From an uncultured Candidatus Saccharibacteria bacterium (GTDB taxonomy: Bacteria; Patescibacteriota; Saccharimonadia; Saccharimonadales; Saccharimonadaceae): a stretch of DNA of 42,666 bases. The stretch covers positions 1 through 42,666 of the forward strand of contig CALIJG010000024.1 in NCBI GenBank assembly GCA_938018005.1, given 5' to 3'. The position numbers and the translations under genes are program-made. The stretch's first letter is position 1, and the number at the start of each line of letters is the position of its first letter. The notes under the pieces were generated by a model that was not told where the DNA came from, made no database searches, and saw nothing but the letters and a program-made list of their open reading frames with translations. Positions 23,716 through 32,409 of this stretch are shown piece by piece.

Positions 23716-25158
23716 TTATTCTACGAGCGAGGCATCGCGCAGCGAGTAGCCAGTTGCTCGCCAGAGCCACCAGCAGAGGCCAATGAGCCCGCCATACCAC
23801 AGCGTCACACCCCACCATGGCAACGCGAAATCGAGCTGCGCCCAGGGGAAGGCGGCGCATTGCTGGACAACCCACAGCATTGCATCAAGCAACCATTGTG
23901 CTGGTGCACCAAACACTGTCGCTGCCGCTGGCCACACAAGCGCCCCAACCCCAGCAATGCACGTGAGAAGCATCGCCAGTGGCACCCATGGCACAATGAG
24001 TAGATTGGCCGGCAGCGCCACGAGCGATAATTGCCCAAATGCTGCGAGGCTAATCGGTAATGTAGCAAGCTGTGCAGAGACTGTCTCACCCAAGACTTGG
24101 CGGCCGATCGATGGCTCTGCTGGGCCAAAGAAATAGCGCTGCAACAGCGGTGCGAGAATCATCACTCCAGCGAAGGACGTAAAGCTTAGCTGCCAGCCAA
24201 TATCTCCCCAGACATAGCTTGGGTTCCATAGTACTGTAGCGGCACTTGCTACTGCCAGTAGTGTAATGGGGTGAAACGCACGGCCATAGGCCCAAGCCCA
24301 AATGCTGAGCCCAGCCACAAGGCCAGCGCGCGTCATGCTTGGGCTTAGGCCAGTGATGGCGACAAAACCAAGGACGAGACTCACACTGGTAAGCACTGCG
24401 AGGTAGCGCGACACCTTAGCAAACAAGCGCCGAGCGAGGCGGACGAGGATCGTGAGGTTGTATCCGCTTGCCACAACGATGTGGGTGAGGCCAGTAGTAC
24501 GCATTGCTTCTTGGATATCATGTGGCAGGGCGCGCTTTTGGCCAAGGACGTAGCCACTGCCAAGGCTAGCCGCTGGCTCGTGAATTGCATGGCGAATATG
24601 CTCGGCAAACCAATCGCGTACCTGTAGAGCGATATCACTAGGTTGTGGCTGAACAATGCGCTCCACATGAGCACGCTGCATGACAGCGGCAAAGTTGCCA
24701 AAGCCAGGCTTGAGCTTACCTCGCACAACTAGCCAGTCGCTGCGATGGACTGCAGGGTTGCCGTGTAAACTCACCCATACTGTGCTAGGTAGCGAGCGGC
24801 CATCGAGGCGGATAGCGCTCAGCCTCACGACGAGTTGATTGCGTTGATTTGTATCAGGATCATCCTGCACTTGCCCAGTGATAGTCGCTATGTGCCCAAA
24901 TGATGCCGTGTAAGAGCGCTGTTGCTGCTGGTCACTCCCACCGCGCACTAGGCCAATCATAAGCCCAGCAATCAATATGACAATAAGGCACCACCGTCGG
25001 CTTTGACGCAGTGCACAGGCAATACCGCCGCCAGCTACGACAAGCCACCACCACGCAGCATACGGCCACCACTGGGCTAGTGCTACTCCACCAACGATGC
25101 CACCGCAGCACATTGTGAGCTGCCATGTTGGGTGAATTCGCCGTTGCCACCACGTCAT
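23716..25158 (-). CDS. comEC: ComEC/Rec2-type DNA uptake channel, without C-terminal hydrolase domain
   Basis: A 480-aa integral membrane protein of the competence channel family that carries single-stranded DNA across the membrane. Two N-terminal helices are followed by an extracytoplasmic OB-like region (about 70-170; ITGQVQDDP, LHGNPAVHRSDWLVVRGKL) and the ComEC core of helices with TGLTHIVVASGYNL and GLSPSMTRA. Full ComEC proteins (about 700-800 aa) often end in a metallo-beta-lactamase-like nuclease domain; this protein stops after the last helices, so a separate nuclease may be needed. The minus-strand -10 (TTTAAT) lies 8 nt before the start. It pairs logically with the pilin, recA and radC. 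Confidence 0.92.
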   Translation of the reverse strand: MTWWQRRIHPTWQLTMCCGGIVGGVALAQWWPYAAWWWLVVAGGGIACALRQSRRWCLIVILIAGLMIGLVRGGSDQQQQRSYTASFGHIATITGQVQDDPDTNQRNQLVVRLSAIRLDGRSLPSTVWVSLHGNPAVHRSDWLVVRGKLKPGFGNFAAVMQRAHVERIVQPQPSDIALQVRDWFAEHIRHAIHEPAASLGSGYVLGQKRALPHDIQEAMRTTGLTHIVVASGYNLTILVRLARRLFAKVSRYLAVLTSVSLVLGFVAITGLSPSMTRAGLVAGLSIWAWAYGRAFHPITLLAVASAATVLWNPSYVWGDIGWQLSFTSFAGVMILAPLLQRYFFGPAEPSIGRQVLGETVSAQLATLPISLAAFGQLSLVALPANLLIVPWVPLAMLLTCIAGVGALVWPAAATVFGAPAQWLLDAMLWVVQQCAAFPWAQLDFALPWWGVTLWYGGLIGLCWWLWRATGYSLRDASLVE

Positions 25159-25342
25159 TTGTTATCATTAAACTATTGTGTTGCTGGTGTGTCAATTTAT
25201 TGCATATGAATCGCGTGGCCTTTCTGTTAATTTCATGCTGCTTGCTCTGCTTTTCTGTAGAGTGTACCAAGAGAGCTAGAATTTTATGTGTTTGCTTTCT
25301 CGTGGTGAAATTATTGAATCTTTTGAGCTTAGCAAGAGATTT

Positions 25343-25376
25343 TTATACCTTGCTGGGTGAAGTGGCAAGGTATAAT
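25343..25376. repeat. 11-bp inverted repeat overlapping a TATAAT box
   Basis: TTATACCTTGC (25343-25353) and GCAAGGTATAA (25365-25375) are perfectly complementary around an 11-nt centre. TATAAT (25371-25376) is formed by the right arm. This looks like an operator or RNA hairpin in the 341-nt gap between comEC and tRNA-Lys. No convincing gene starts after it. The rest of the gap has only a doubtful 75-codon frame (25206-25433). Confidence 0.5.
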
Positions 25377-25457
25377 CTCTCACAGAGGAAAAAGACGAAT
25401 TTTGCTATAGATAGTAGAGTTTTGGAAGAGTGATGATGAATCCAGTGGTTGCTCCGC

Positions 25458-25487
25458 TTGACAGTCTACCACGACCAGTGCTATACT
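25458..25487 (+). promoter_or_regulatory. Promoter of tRNA-Lys
   Basis: TTGACA (25458-25463) and TATACT (25482-25487) are separated by 18 nt, ending 12 nt before the tRNA. Layout is almost the same as at tRNA-Asn. Confidence 0.8.
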
Positions 25488-25499
25488 CGCAGAGTCTAC

Positions 25500-25576
25500 G
25501 GGCCCATAGCTCAGCAGGTTAGAGCACCTGCCTTTTAAGCAGGGTGTCGTGAGTTCGAGCCTCACTGGGCCCTCCA
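25500..25576 (+). tRNA. tRNA-Lys (TTT)
   Basis: A 77-nt cloverleaf with encoded CCA. Acceptor GGGCCCA (25500-25506) pairs with TGGGCCC (25566-25572). The anticodon stem is CCTGC/GCAGG around the loop CTTTTAA (anticodon TTT), and the T arm is GTGAG-TTCGAGC-CTCAC. Confidence 0.97.
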
Positions 25577-25588
25577 TTGATCAATTAG

Positions 25589-25610
25589 CAGGCGAGATGG
25601 CCTGTTTTTT
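25589..25610 (+). terminator. Rho-independent terminator of tRNA-Lys
   Basis: CAGGC (25589-25593) pairs with GCCTG (25600-25604) around GAGATG and is followed by six T. Confidence 0.85.
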
Positions 25611-25794
25611 GTTGTATCTGTTTGAAAGCTTGAATACCTGTATTATAAAATCCTAGTTTCTATTTCTCACTATGTTGTGTGATAGAGAATAAAGTCCGAC
25701 CACTGTACTAATTTGCACAATCAACAAAACAATGTGCTTGTGCTTGACCAAGAGAGTTACTTTGCGCATAATCGTGGCGAGGAGGAAAAACAAA

Positions 25795-27591
25795 ATGCAA
25801 ACTATGCGGAATTATGCCCGGCGAATTGTTGCGTGTGGGCTTGCCGTGACTATGATGATACCAGGAATAGCCGGAGCTTCTGCACTTGGTGCTGATTCTT
25901 CCACTGCTTATTTCGCCACCCCAGTCGCCGCCATCGGCGATTTTTTATTTGGGCGTATAGTGGCGCGTGATGATGCAGCTAGCGATGGGCCTACAAGAGC
26001 TCAGCCTGTAGTGCGTCTTGCCGCCCATACTGAGCATGATGCGCTGATGATTGGGGCGCTCCACACAACAGACCGGCGCATGGTGAGTGCAGTCGAGCTG
26101 CATAATACTGCGCGTCAGTTTGTACCGCTTAGTGATGTCGCACTTGTTGTCAGTGTTAACACAAATCACACCGGCTACACGTGCCGCGTTAATCTACAAG
26201 GATATGCACCACCACAGTCGTCGGTGCGTTACTACCATCCAGCGGTAGCCCCGGTAGATGGCGCACAGCTCCAGGGTTGCCCAAGTGTGCCAAATGATGA
26301 GCAAATCACGCGGTATGATGTGACGCTGGAGCGATCGGGTGCGACTATTGACAAAGCAAGCGCAGCCGTAGACGAGCTTGCAGGTGCACTCGTCTGGGAG
26401 CGAGCGCACTGGACGGCAGCGGCGCGAACTGGGGTATTTGCTAAGGACTTTCGAGCACGAGCTAGTGAGGCTGAGGTAACTGCGCCGTACGAAACGCCAG
26501 GCGAGCCACCTTTGCAAATTCTTGAGGTCTTGCCTCATCCACACGCCTGCGACACAGCACCAGATAATTGTCAAAAATATGTCAAGATCAAAAATACCGG
26601 CAACCAGCCAATCGACCTTGCTGCCTATCGTTTGCGCAGTGGTACACCTGGTAGCAATAGTACTGTGCGAAACACCTCGTCTCTTGCGGGGGTGATTGCA
26701 TCAGGCCAGGTGTTGACGATTCGTGCTCAGGCAAATGGTGCGGAGCTTGCAATATTGCGTAGTGGTACACTGTGGTTTGAGGATCAGCATGGCTTGGTGA
26801 GTTTTTCGCCGCGTATTGATGCATATAGCGGTGCAGGGCAGGCTGCGCACCAGGGCAGGTCTTGGGCATACAATTCGCAAACTGGCACGTGGCAATGGAC
26901 AACGCCGAACCCCGACCAAGCCGATAATATCATCACTGATACGCCAGCCTCACCTCAGCAGCCATCGCAACCATCGGGCAAACCGTGCCCTGTTGGCCAA
27001 GAACGCAACCCAGCAACAAATCGTTGTCGGAAAATCAGCAACGGTGAGAAGCGATCAAAACAGACGGCCGGTAATGCAAAGGTAGCGCGCAGCACCTCTC
27101 GCTCTCAAAAACTAACCATCTGCAAGCCAGACCAAGAGCGTAACCCTGAAACAGGCCGTTGCCGCGCAATATCTGTCACTGGCCAGCGATTGGCTGCGTG
27201 TAAGGCAGGGCAGTATCGCAATCCTGCCACAGGGCGCTGCCGAGCGCTCGCTGGCGGCAAGGCGTCGGCTACTGTATGTAAAGCCGGACACTATCGCAAC
27301 CCCGCGACTGGCCGCTGCAAAAAGCTTGGTGCAGCAAATAGTCGCCAGCTGACGCCCTGCAAGCCAGGCTGGGAGCGTAATCCATCGACCAATCGCTGCC
27401 GCAAATCGACGAGCAAGAATAGCAAAGCACCAGCCGCAGGCTACGCTGTTGAGCCAGGTAGTAATAATGGGCAAACAGAGATCATCTGGTGGATGATTGG
27501 TGGGGTAGCTATCGTGGCAGTGGGCTATGCTGGCTGGGAGTGGCGTAGTGAGATTGGCCAGTGGCTACGCCGGATGGTGCGCAAAGGTTAG
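25795..27591 (+). CDS. Secreted, membrane-anchored surface protein with LTD domain and five Cys-RNP-RCR repeats
   Basis: The 598 aa start with a signal peptide ending near AGASA (residue about 30). The middle holds a lamin-tail-like (LTD) domain around 240-350 (LQILEVLPHP...KYVKIKNTGNQPIDLAAYRL). Then come five copies of C-x2-G-x2-RNP-x-T-x-RCR(/K), with first Cys at about residues 398, 443, 469, 495 and 522, so the last four repeat every 26-27 residues. A C-terminal membrane helix (about 562-580) and basic tail complete an outside-facing, anchored layout. GAGGAGG (25779-25785) sets the start at 25795. The repeats probably form small disulfide-linked units for surface or wall contact; function unknown. 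Confidence 0.8.
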   Translation: MQTMRNYARRIVACGLAVTMMIPGIAGASALGADSSTAYFATPVAAIGDFLFGRIVARDDAASDGPTRAQPVVRLAAHTEHDALMIGALHTTDRRMVSAVELHNTARQFVPLSDVALVVSVNTNHTGYTCRVNLQGYAPPQSSVRYYHPAVAPVDGAQLQGCPSVPNDEQITRYDVTLERSGATIDKASAAVDELAGALVWERAHWTAAARTGVFAKDFRARASEAEVTAPYETPGEPPLQILEVLPHPHACDTAPDNCQKYVKIKNTGNQPIDLAAYRLRSGTPGSNSTVRNTSSLAGVIASGQVLTIRAQANGAELAILRSGTLWFEDQHGLVSFSPRIDAYSGAGQAAHQGRSWAYNSQTGTWQWTTPNPDQADNIITDTPASPQQPSQPSGKPCPVGQERNPATNRCRKISNGEKRSKQTAGNAKVARSTSRSQKLTICKPDQERNPETGRCRAISVTGQRLAACKAGQYRNPATGRCRALAGGKASATVCKAGHYRNPATGRCKKLGAANSRQLTPCKPGWERNPSTNRCRKSTSKNSKAPAAGYAVEPGSNNGQTEIIWWMIGGVAIVAVGYAGWEWRSEIGQWLRRMVRKG

Positions 27592-27602
27592 AGTCTCATT
27601 AG

Positions 27603-27624
27603 CTATACCATAGCGGTATATAGC
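27603..27624. repeat. Inverted repeat upstream of ruvC
   Basis: TATACC (27604-27609) and GGTATA (27615-27620) around ATAGC, 20-40 nt before the ruvC -10 box. Could end the preceding transcript or be an operator. No U-run. Confidence 0.35.
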
Positions 27625-27643
27625 AGAAGCTCTCAGATTCAGC

Positions 27644-27649
27644 TATACT
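27644..27649 (+). promoter_or_regulatory. -10 box of leaderless ruvC
   Basis: TATACT ends exactly 6 nt before the ATG at 27656. Confidence 0.65.
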
Positions 27650-27655
27650 AGCATC

Positions 27656-28132
27656 ATGCGAATCATTGGTATAGATCCGGGCACTGGCATCCTTGGCTTT
27701 GGCGTCATTGACGCTCATGGTGGCGCAACACGACTCGTCACGGCCGGTGTCATTACAACGCCAGCATATACTCCAATACCAGAGCGCCTTGGTGAGATAT
27801 TCGATGGTCTTACGAGTATTATTGCAGAGACACAGCCGACAATGATGGCGATCGAGAAGCTCTTCTTTGCCCGCAATATAACTACCGCTATGAGCGTAGC
27901 TGAGGCGCGTGGCGTAGCGCTACTGACTGGCCAGCGGGCAGGACTGCAGATTGAGGAATATACGCCACTCCAGATCAAGCAGACAATCACCGGCTATGGC
28001 AAAGCAGATAAAAAGCAAGTGCAAGAGATGGTGCGGCTCCAACTAGGCCTTCAGACTGTACCCAAGCCAGACGACTGTGCAGATGCTCTCGCGGCAGCGA
28101 TTATGGCAGCGTTTATGACACGGCAGAGCTAG
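27656..28132 (+). CDS. ruvC: Crossover junction endodeoxyribonuclease RuvC
   Basis: Holliday junction resolvase of 158 aa, close to the usual length. It starts MRIIGIDPGTG, with the first catalytic Asp at D7. AIEKLFF has the catalytic Glu, TPLQIKQTITGYGKADKKQVQ is the DNA-contact region, and DDCADALAAA supplies the final acidic residues. It works with RuvA and RuvB, both in this window but as separate transcription units. Secure identification. Confidence 0.97.
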   Translation: MRIIGIDPGTGILGFGVIDAHGGATRLVTAGVITTPAYTPIPERLGEIFDGLTSIIAETQPTMMAIEKLFFARNITTAMSVAEARGVALLTGQRAGLQIEEYTPLQIKQTITGYGKADKKQVQEMVRLQLGLQTVPKPDDCADALAAAIMAAFMTRQS

Positions 28133-28270
28133 TGAGCTGCTGCTGGACGCAGCTACACTGACAAAGTCAGAAACCAGATTGTAAAAAAGCTTACGCTTGT
28201 GCTCTATTAGAGATGAGGAAAAGAAAAGCGCTAAGATTGGCGTTTTCGGTACATTGCGCCAGAACGATGG

Positions 28271-28276
28271 TATAAT
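28271..28276 (+). promoter_or_regulatory. -10 box of leaderless PBP gene
   Basis: TATAAT ends exactly 6 nt before the ATG at 28283. Confidence 0.7.
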
Positions 28277-28282
28277 TAAACT

Positions 28283-30811
28283 ATGCAACTACCGCGAGGA
28301 AGACAACAACCAGCCCGAATGGGCAGATATGCCAACTTTGGAGAAGTTCGCCAGTCGAAACCACCGCGCCGGAGACGCGAGCATAAGCATTTCTTGTGGT
28401 TTTGGAATATGAGCAAAAAGAAGAAGGCGATGGTGATCCTGACGCCGTTTTTGCTGTTTTTGCTGATTGTGCCGATCTTGACATATCTATATTATGCACG
28501 TGATATCTCCGATCAAGAGCGGCTGATGAACCGCAACAACACTGGTATTGTCCTCAATGATGTCAACAACAAGCCACTCTATAGTGTGGGGCGAGCCCAG
28601 CACCGCAATATGGTGAAGCTGGCTGACATCTCTGACAGTATGAAGAATGCACTACTGGCTAGTGAGGACAAAGACTTCTATAAACACCCTGGGTTCAGTC
28701 TAATTGGTATCTTCCGGGCAGCCTTCCAGCGCCATGGCGGTGGCTCGACCATTACGCAGCAGCTCGCCAAGAACACTGTTCTCACAAGCGAGCAGACTTT
28801 TATGCGTAAGTACCAGGAGCTGTTCGTAGCGCTCGCGATCGAGCAGAACTATACGAAGGACCAAATCCTCGAGATGTATCTCAACTCTGTGTACTATGGT
28901 GAAGACTCATTTGGCATCGAAGAGGCGGCCAAGATTTACTTTGGTAAAGCACCAAAGGACCTTACGTTGGCTGAGAGCGCTATGCTTGTTGGTGTGCTAC
29001 CAGCTCCAACTGCCTACTCACCAATTAGCGGTAGCCCAGAAAAGGCCAAGCAGCGCCAAAAGACAGTGCTCGGCCGCATGGTTGATGTGGGTGCCATCAC
29101 TAATGAGCAAAAAGACGCAGCATATGCGCAGCAGCTCTCGTATGCATCGACAGCAAATACTGTTAAGTCGATTGCGCCACACTTTGCCCAGATGGTTATA
29201 AACCAACTCAAACAGAAACTATACAGTGCGGACGATAAAAATGCGTATGATAAATTAATGCGCTCGGGCTACCAGGTGAAGACAACGCTCAATATGGATA
29301 CGCAGCAGATGCTGATCGATAACGTCTCCAAGCAGATTCCATACCTTAATAACCGTGGTGGGACGAATGCGAGTGGTGTTGTGATAGACGTCAAGACAGG
29401 TCGCGTACGCGCACTGGTGGGTAGTGCCGACTACAACAACCCACAGTGGGGTAATGTTAATATGGCAACAACGCCGCGCCAGCCAGGCAGTAGCTTCAAG
29501 CCGATTTACTATGCAGGGGCACTAGCCGAGGGGGTTATTACACCAGCGACAATTTTCCAAGATAAGCCAACGGACTTTGGCGGTGGCTACCAGCCGCTCA
29601 ACGCTGACAAACGTTGGCACGGGAGCGTGACGACGCGTCGAGCAATTAGTTGGTCGCTCAATATCCCGAGCGTGGAGATTATGAAGAAGTTTGGTATTAG
29701 TAAGTCGGTTCAAACGGCTAATAATCTTGGTATCTCGTCGATTACTCAAGCAACAGGTGAGAAGAATGGTTTGTCTCTCGCACTTGGCTCGGGTGAGGCA
29801 TCGCTAACGCAAATGACTAATGCCTATGCAGCATTTGGCAACCAAGGGCAGCAATTTGAGCTGGGACTCATCGAGCAGGTTAATGACAAATACAACAAGA
29901 AAGTTAGCTGGCCCAACGCAACAAGCAAGCGGGCAATTAGCGAAGGTGGTGCCTACTTGATCTCAAATATTTTGTCCGATAATTCGGCACGAGCGAGCGT
30001 ATTTGGTTCAACCCTCACAGTGCCTGGCCATACTGCGGCTGTCAAGACAGGGACGACGAATGATAACAAAGATGCGTGGACGATTGGCTATAACCCAGAG
30101 TATGCCGTTGGCGTTTGGGTTGGTAATAATGACAATACACCAATGAAAAATGGTGGCTCAGACATGGCAGGACCAATCTGGCGCAACACAATGACGAAAC
30201 TCTTAGCAGGTCAGTCGAATACCCAATTCTCTGTACCAAGTGGTGTCGTGCAGCGTTCGGTCTGTACGAGCGACGGTGGCCTGGCTACTACTGAGAATGC
30301 CAAAGGGACGTACAAAGAATACTTCTTGACTGGCGCCCTGCCAACCAAGCAATGTAATGTTGTGCGCACCAAGATCGAAGTCTGTAACCTCAGTGATAAA
30401 AAGATGGAGTCCATCTACGAAGATGACTTCGACAGCACGAAGTACTCGAAGAATAACTCAGACTGCTCCACGACCAAGCAACAAATCCGTGTCTGTGACG
30501 TTGAGCAAAAGCGCATCATTACCATTGACGAAAAAGACTTTGATAGTAGCCGCTACTCAAAGAATATCGCAAGCTGCCGGTCGTCAAGTAGTAGGGGAAG
30601 CTCTGGCAGTACAAGCGACGACAGTGATAATAGCTCGACCATCAACGGTAATACTCGCCGCCGCAATAATACCGGCAACAGTGGTAACACTGGTGGCACG
30701 AGTGGTGATAATTCTGGTACTGGTGGTACGAGCGACGATGATAGCTCTGGGCAGAATAATCAGAACAATACTGGTGGCAATAACAATAACTTCTTTAGGA
30801 CTAACTTCTAG
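28283..30811 (+). CDS. Class A penicillin-binding protein (PBP1A-like) with Cys-repeat and Ser/Gly/Asn-rich tail
   Basis: A bifunctional 842-aa peptidoglycan synthase. A basic cytosolic N-terminus and one membrane helix (about 50-71) are followed by the glycosyltransferase domain (E128-DKDFYKHPG, GGGSTITQQ) and the transpeptidase domain: S403-SF-K406 (SxxK), SWSLN (SxN) and K588-TG. The C-terminus carries a Cys-bearing segment in which two units of about 37 residues repeat with Cys pairs 701/728 and 738/765, both 27 apart. A low-complexity tail of Ser, Gly, Asn, Thr and Asp (about 766-842) follows. The leaderless promoter fixes the start. The core is secure; the tail is unusual. Confidence 0.95.
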   Translation: MQLPRGRQQPARMGRYANFGEVRQSKPPRRRREHKHFLWFWNMSKKKKAMVILTPFLLFLLIVPILTYLYYARDISDQERLMNRNNTGIVLNDVNNKPLYSVGRAQHRNMVKLADISDSMKNALLASEDKDFYKHPGFSLIGIFRAAFQRHGGGSTITQQLAKNTVLTSEQTFMRKYQELFVALAIEQNYTKDQILEMYLNSVYYGEDSFGIEEAAKIYFGKAPKDLTLAESAMLVGVLPAPTAYSPISGSPEKAKQRQKTVLGRMVDVGAITNEQKDAAYAQQLSYASTANTVKSIAPHFAQMVINQLKQKLYSADDKNAYDKLMRSGYQVKTTLNMDTQQMLIDNVSKQIPYLNNRGGTNASGVVIDVKTGRVRALVGSADYNNPQWGNVNMATTPRQPGSSFKPIYYAGALAEGVITPATIFQDKPTDFGGGYQPLNADKRWHGSVTTRRAISWSLNIPSVEIMKKFGISKSVQTANNLGISSITQATGEKNGLSLALGSGEASLTQMTNAYAAFGNQGQQFELGLIEQVNDKYNKKVSWPNATSKRAISEGGAYLISNILSDNSARASVFGSTLTVPGHTAAVKTGTTNDNKDAWTIGYNPEYAVGVWVGNNDNTPMKNGGSDMAGPIWRNTMTKLLAGQSNTQFSVPSGVVQRSVCTSDGGLATTENAKGTYKEYFLTGALPTKQCNVVRTKIEVCNLSDKKMESIYEDDFDSTKYSKNNSDCSTTKQQIRVCDVEQKRIITIDEKDFDSSRYSKNIASCRSSSSRGSSGSTSDDSDNSSTINGNTRRRNNTGNSGNTGGTSGDNSGTGGTSDDDSSGQNNQNNTGGNNNNFFRTNF

Positions 30812-30829
30812 TACTTCAAGGAGGCGCGG

Positions 30830-31405
30830 ATGATTGCTCATATTGCTGGCCGAGTTGATGAGAAGTTTGCGGGTAGTGTCATCATTGATGTGCAGGGGGT
30901 TGGCTATGAGATAGCGGTCGCAGCGCATGATTATGATGCGATGCAGCTTGGTGAGGTAGTCAAGCTCTATACATACCACCATATCCGAGAGCAAGCTCAG
31001 GAGCTGTTTGGCTTTTCGTCACGGGCGGCCAAGAAACTGTTTGAGCTGCTCATCACTGTGCAGGGCGTAGGTCCCAAGGCGGCGCTGGCTATCCTCAGCC
31101 TTGGTGAGGCTGAGCAGGTGCGTAATGCCTTAGCCAATGCCGATGCGGTCTTTATCCAAAAAGCCAGTGGGGTAGGCAAAAAGACTGCTGAGCGTGTGGT
31201 GGTAGACCTGCGAGATAAGGTGGGCGTGCCAACGTACTATGCTGCTCACGACGCGTCTGTGCAGGCAGAGCTTGATACAAACGACGAAGCGCTCGAAGCG
31301 TTGGTTGCGCTGGGCTATACGTTGGCAGATGCCACCAAAGCACTTGCTCATGTCGATACGAGTTTACCCACAGCGCAGCGAGTGACAATGGCTTTGAAGC
31401 AATAA
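30830..31405 (+). CDS. ruvA: Holliday junction branch migration protein RuvA
   Basis: The 191 aa begin MIAHIAGRVDEK. An N-terminal OB domain (1-63) is followed by two helix-hairpin-helix motifs (VQGVGPKAALAIL and ASGVGKKTAERVVVDLRDK) and a C-terminal RuvB-binding domain (about 145-191). AAGGAGG lies just before the ATG, 18 nt after the PBP stop codon, so it can be read through from the PBP promoter. Partner genes ruvC (upstream) and ruvB (3 kb downstream) are separated by unrelated genes. Confidence 0.97.
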   Translation: MIAHIAGRVDEKFAGSVIIDVQGVGYEIAVAAHDYDAMQLGEVVKLYTYHHIREQAQELFGFSSRAAKKLFELLITVQGVGPKAALAILSLGEAEQVRNALANADAVFIQKASGVGKKTAERVVVDLRDKVGVPTYYAAHDASVQAELDTNDEALEALVALGYTLADATKALAHVDTSLPTAQRVTMALKQ

Positions 31406-31471
31406 GCCGTGTTGATTAGCATTATAAATTGCCAAAACTCTTAGTGATGAAGAGGTATTTCTTGTGCTAAA

Positions 31472-31493
31472 CAAGCAAAGCGTTAGCTGCTTG
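31472..31493 (+). terminator. Possible terminator hairpin after ruvA
   Basis: CAAGC (31472-31476) pairs with GCTTG (31489-31493), and AGC with GCT inside, with a 2-nt bulge and GTTA loop. An A/T-rich run (AATTAATATTTTC) follows, a weak U-run. The remaining gap up to 31701 holds only the next promoter. Confidence 0.4.
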
Positions 31494-31662
31494 AATTAAT
31501 ATTTTCTTTATAATTCCTTTTAGGGAGAGTCAATTATTTTCTTAAAATACTCATCTCCGAGTATTAGAACCAAACCTTGCTGTTATACGAAGGGATCATA
31601 CTCTATCAAGAAAATAGTGAGAAGTGTAATAGTTGCTGAGGATTTGGCATAATATCAGTAAC

Positions 31663-31691
31663 TTGACATACTGACAACAGTGGAATACGAT
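31663..31691 (+). promoter_or_regulatory. Promoter of first HD hydrolase gene
   Basis: TTGACA (31663-31668), 17-nt spacer and TACGAT (31686-31691), ending 10 nt before the ATG at 31702. An in-frame GTG at 31693 directly follows the -10 box and is unlikely to be used. Confidence 0.65.
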
Positions 31692-31701
31692 AGTGACTAT
31701 T

Positions 31702-32358
31702 ATGAATAGTACCTCTTTGTTGTCGGCTACAGTGCAGCGTGCTCGTCAGGCTTATCCATCGCTACCATACCATAACACGCAACATATGGATGATGTGGTG
31801 CAAATGACAAAAGAACTGATACATCTTGTGCCTCGATATACTTTCTCCGCTCAGCAGCAGGAGCTTCTCGTTATAGCAGCGGCCTGGCACGATGCAGGCT
31901 ACGACCATGCCGCAGCCAAAGAATACTGGTGCAAAGAGGCATACTCAGTCGCGTTATTTGCACAAGACAACCAGAGAGAAGGGCTTGAGCTAGATAGCGA
32001 GGCCTATGCCTTTGTGGAGCGGGCAATTCTTGGCACGATTGTCGTACCGCCACTACAGCGCAGCACCCTTGAGGCTAAGTTACTTCATCTGGCCGATATT
32101 GGGTTTCTCTTTGCAGATTGGCAGACATTTTGGCGGGGGAGTATGAATTATCGGGTAGAGGAGCAACCAGATACTCCATGGGTAGAGTTTTTGCAGAGGC
32201 AGCAGCGTTTCTTTGCAATATGTTTAGCAGAGATGCAGATGGATGGTTTGTTACTAGGTATAGCTCCATCTGTTATTAGCCAGTATTGCGCGGCACTGCA
32301 GCAGCATATGGAACAATTTGTGCGTATGCCAGAGCCAGTAGCTCATACTGCAAAATAA
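31702..32358 (+). CDS. HD-superfamily phosphohydrolase, paralogue 1
   Basis: A 218-aa cytosolic protein with HD-domain metal ligands: YHNTQHMDD near the N-terminus (first His), AAWHDAGYD (HD pair, about residues 65-70) and LLHLADIGFL (final Asp). Such proteins hydrolyse phosphomono- or diesters, often of nucleotides; the substrate is unknown. It is clearly paralogous to the gene at 33109, sharing the order of motifs and stretches such as LEAKLLH/PEAKLLH, ADW and TFW. It is read from a strong, nearly leaderless promoter. Confidence 0.8.
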   Translation: MNSTSLLSATVQRARQAYPSLPYHNTQHMDDVVQMTKELIHLVPRYTFSAQQQELLVIAAAWHDAGYDHAAAKEYWCKEAYSVALFAQDNQREGLELDSEAYAFVERAILGTIVVPPLQRSTLEAKLLHLADIGFLFADWQTFWRGSMNYRVEEQPDTPWVEFLQRQQRFFAICLAEMQMDGLLLGIAPSVISQYCAALQQHMEQFVRMPEPVAHTAK

Positions 32359-32393
32359 TATTGCATGCAGTAGCAACAATGCAAAAAATATGA

Positions 32394-32399
32394 GATACT
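32394..32399 (+). promoter_or_regulatory. Possible -10 box of the 32410 gene
   Basis: GATACT preceded by TG, 10 nt before the GTG start; TAGCAA at 32371-32376 gives a 17-nt spacer. Weak match. Confidence 0.4.
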
Positions 32400-32409
32400 A
32401 GCACATAGT

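Noticed and set aside
25206..25433. 75-codon frame with a hydrophobic, signal-like start between comEC and tRNA-Lys
   Set aside because: No ribosome-binding site or -10 box fits its start, it runs across the 25343 palindrome, and its Cys/Leu-rich composition gives no family resemblance.
26986..27420. CRISPR-like repeat array suggested by regular Cys-repeat coding sequence
   Set aside because: The periodicity is at protein level; the DNA units differ and stay in one reading frame.
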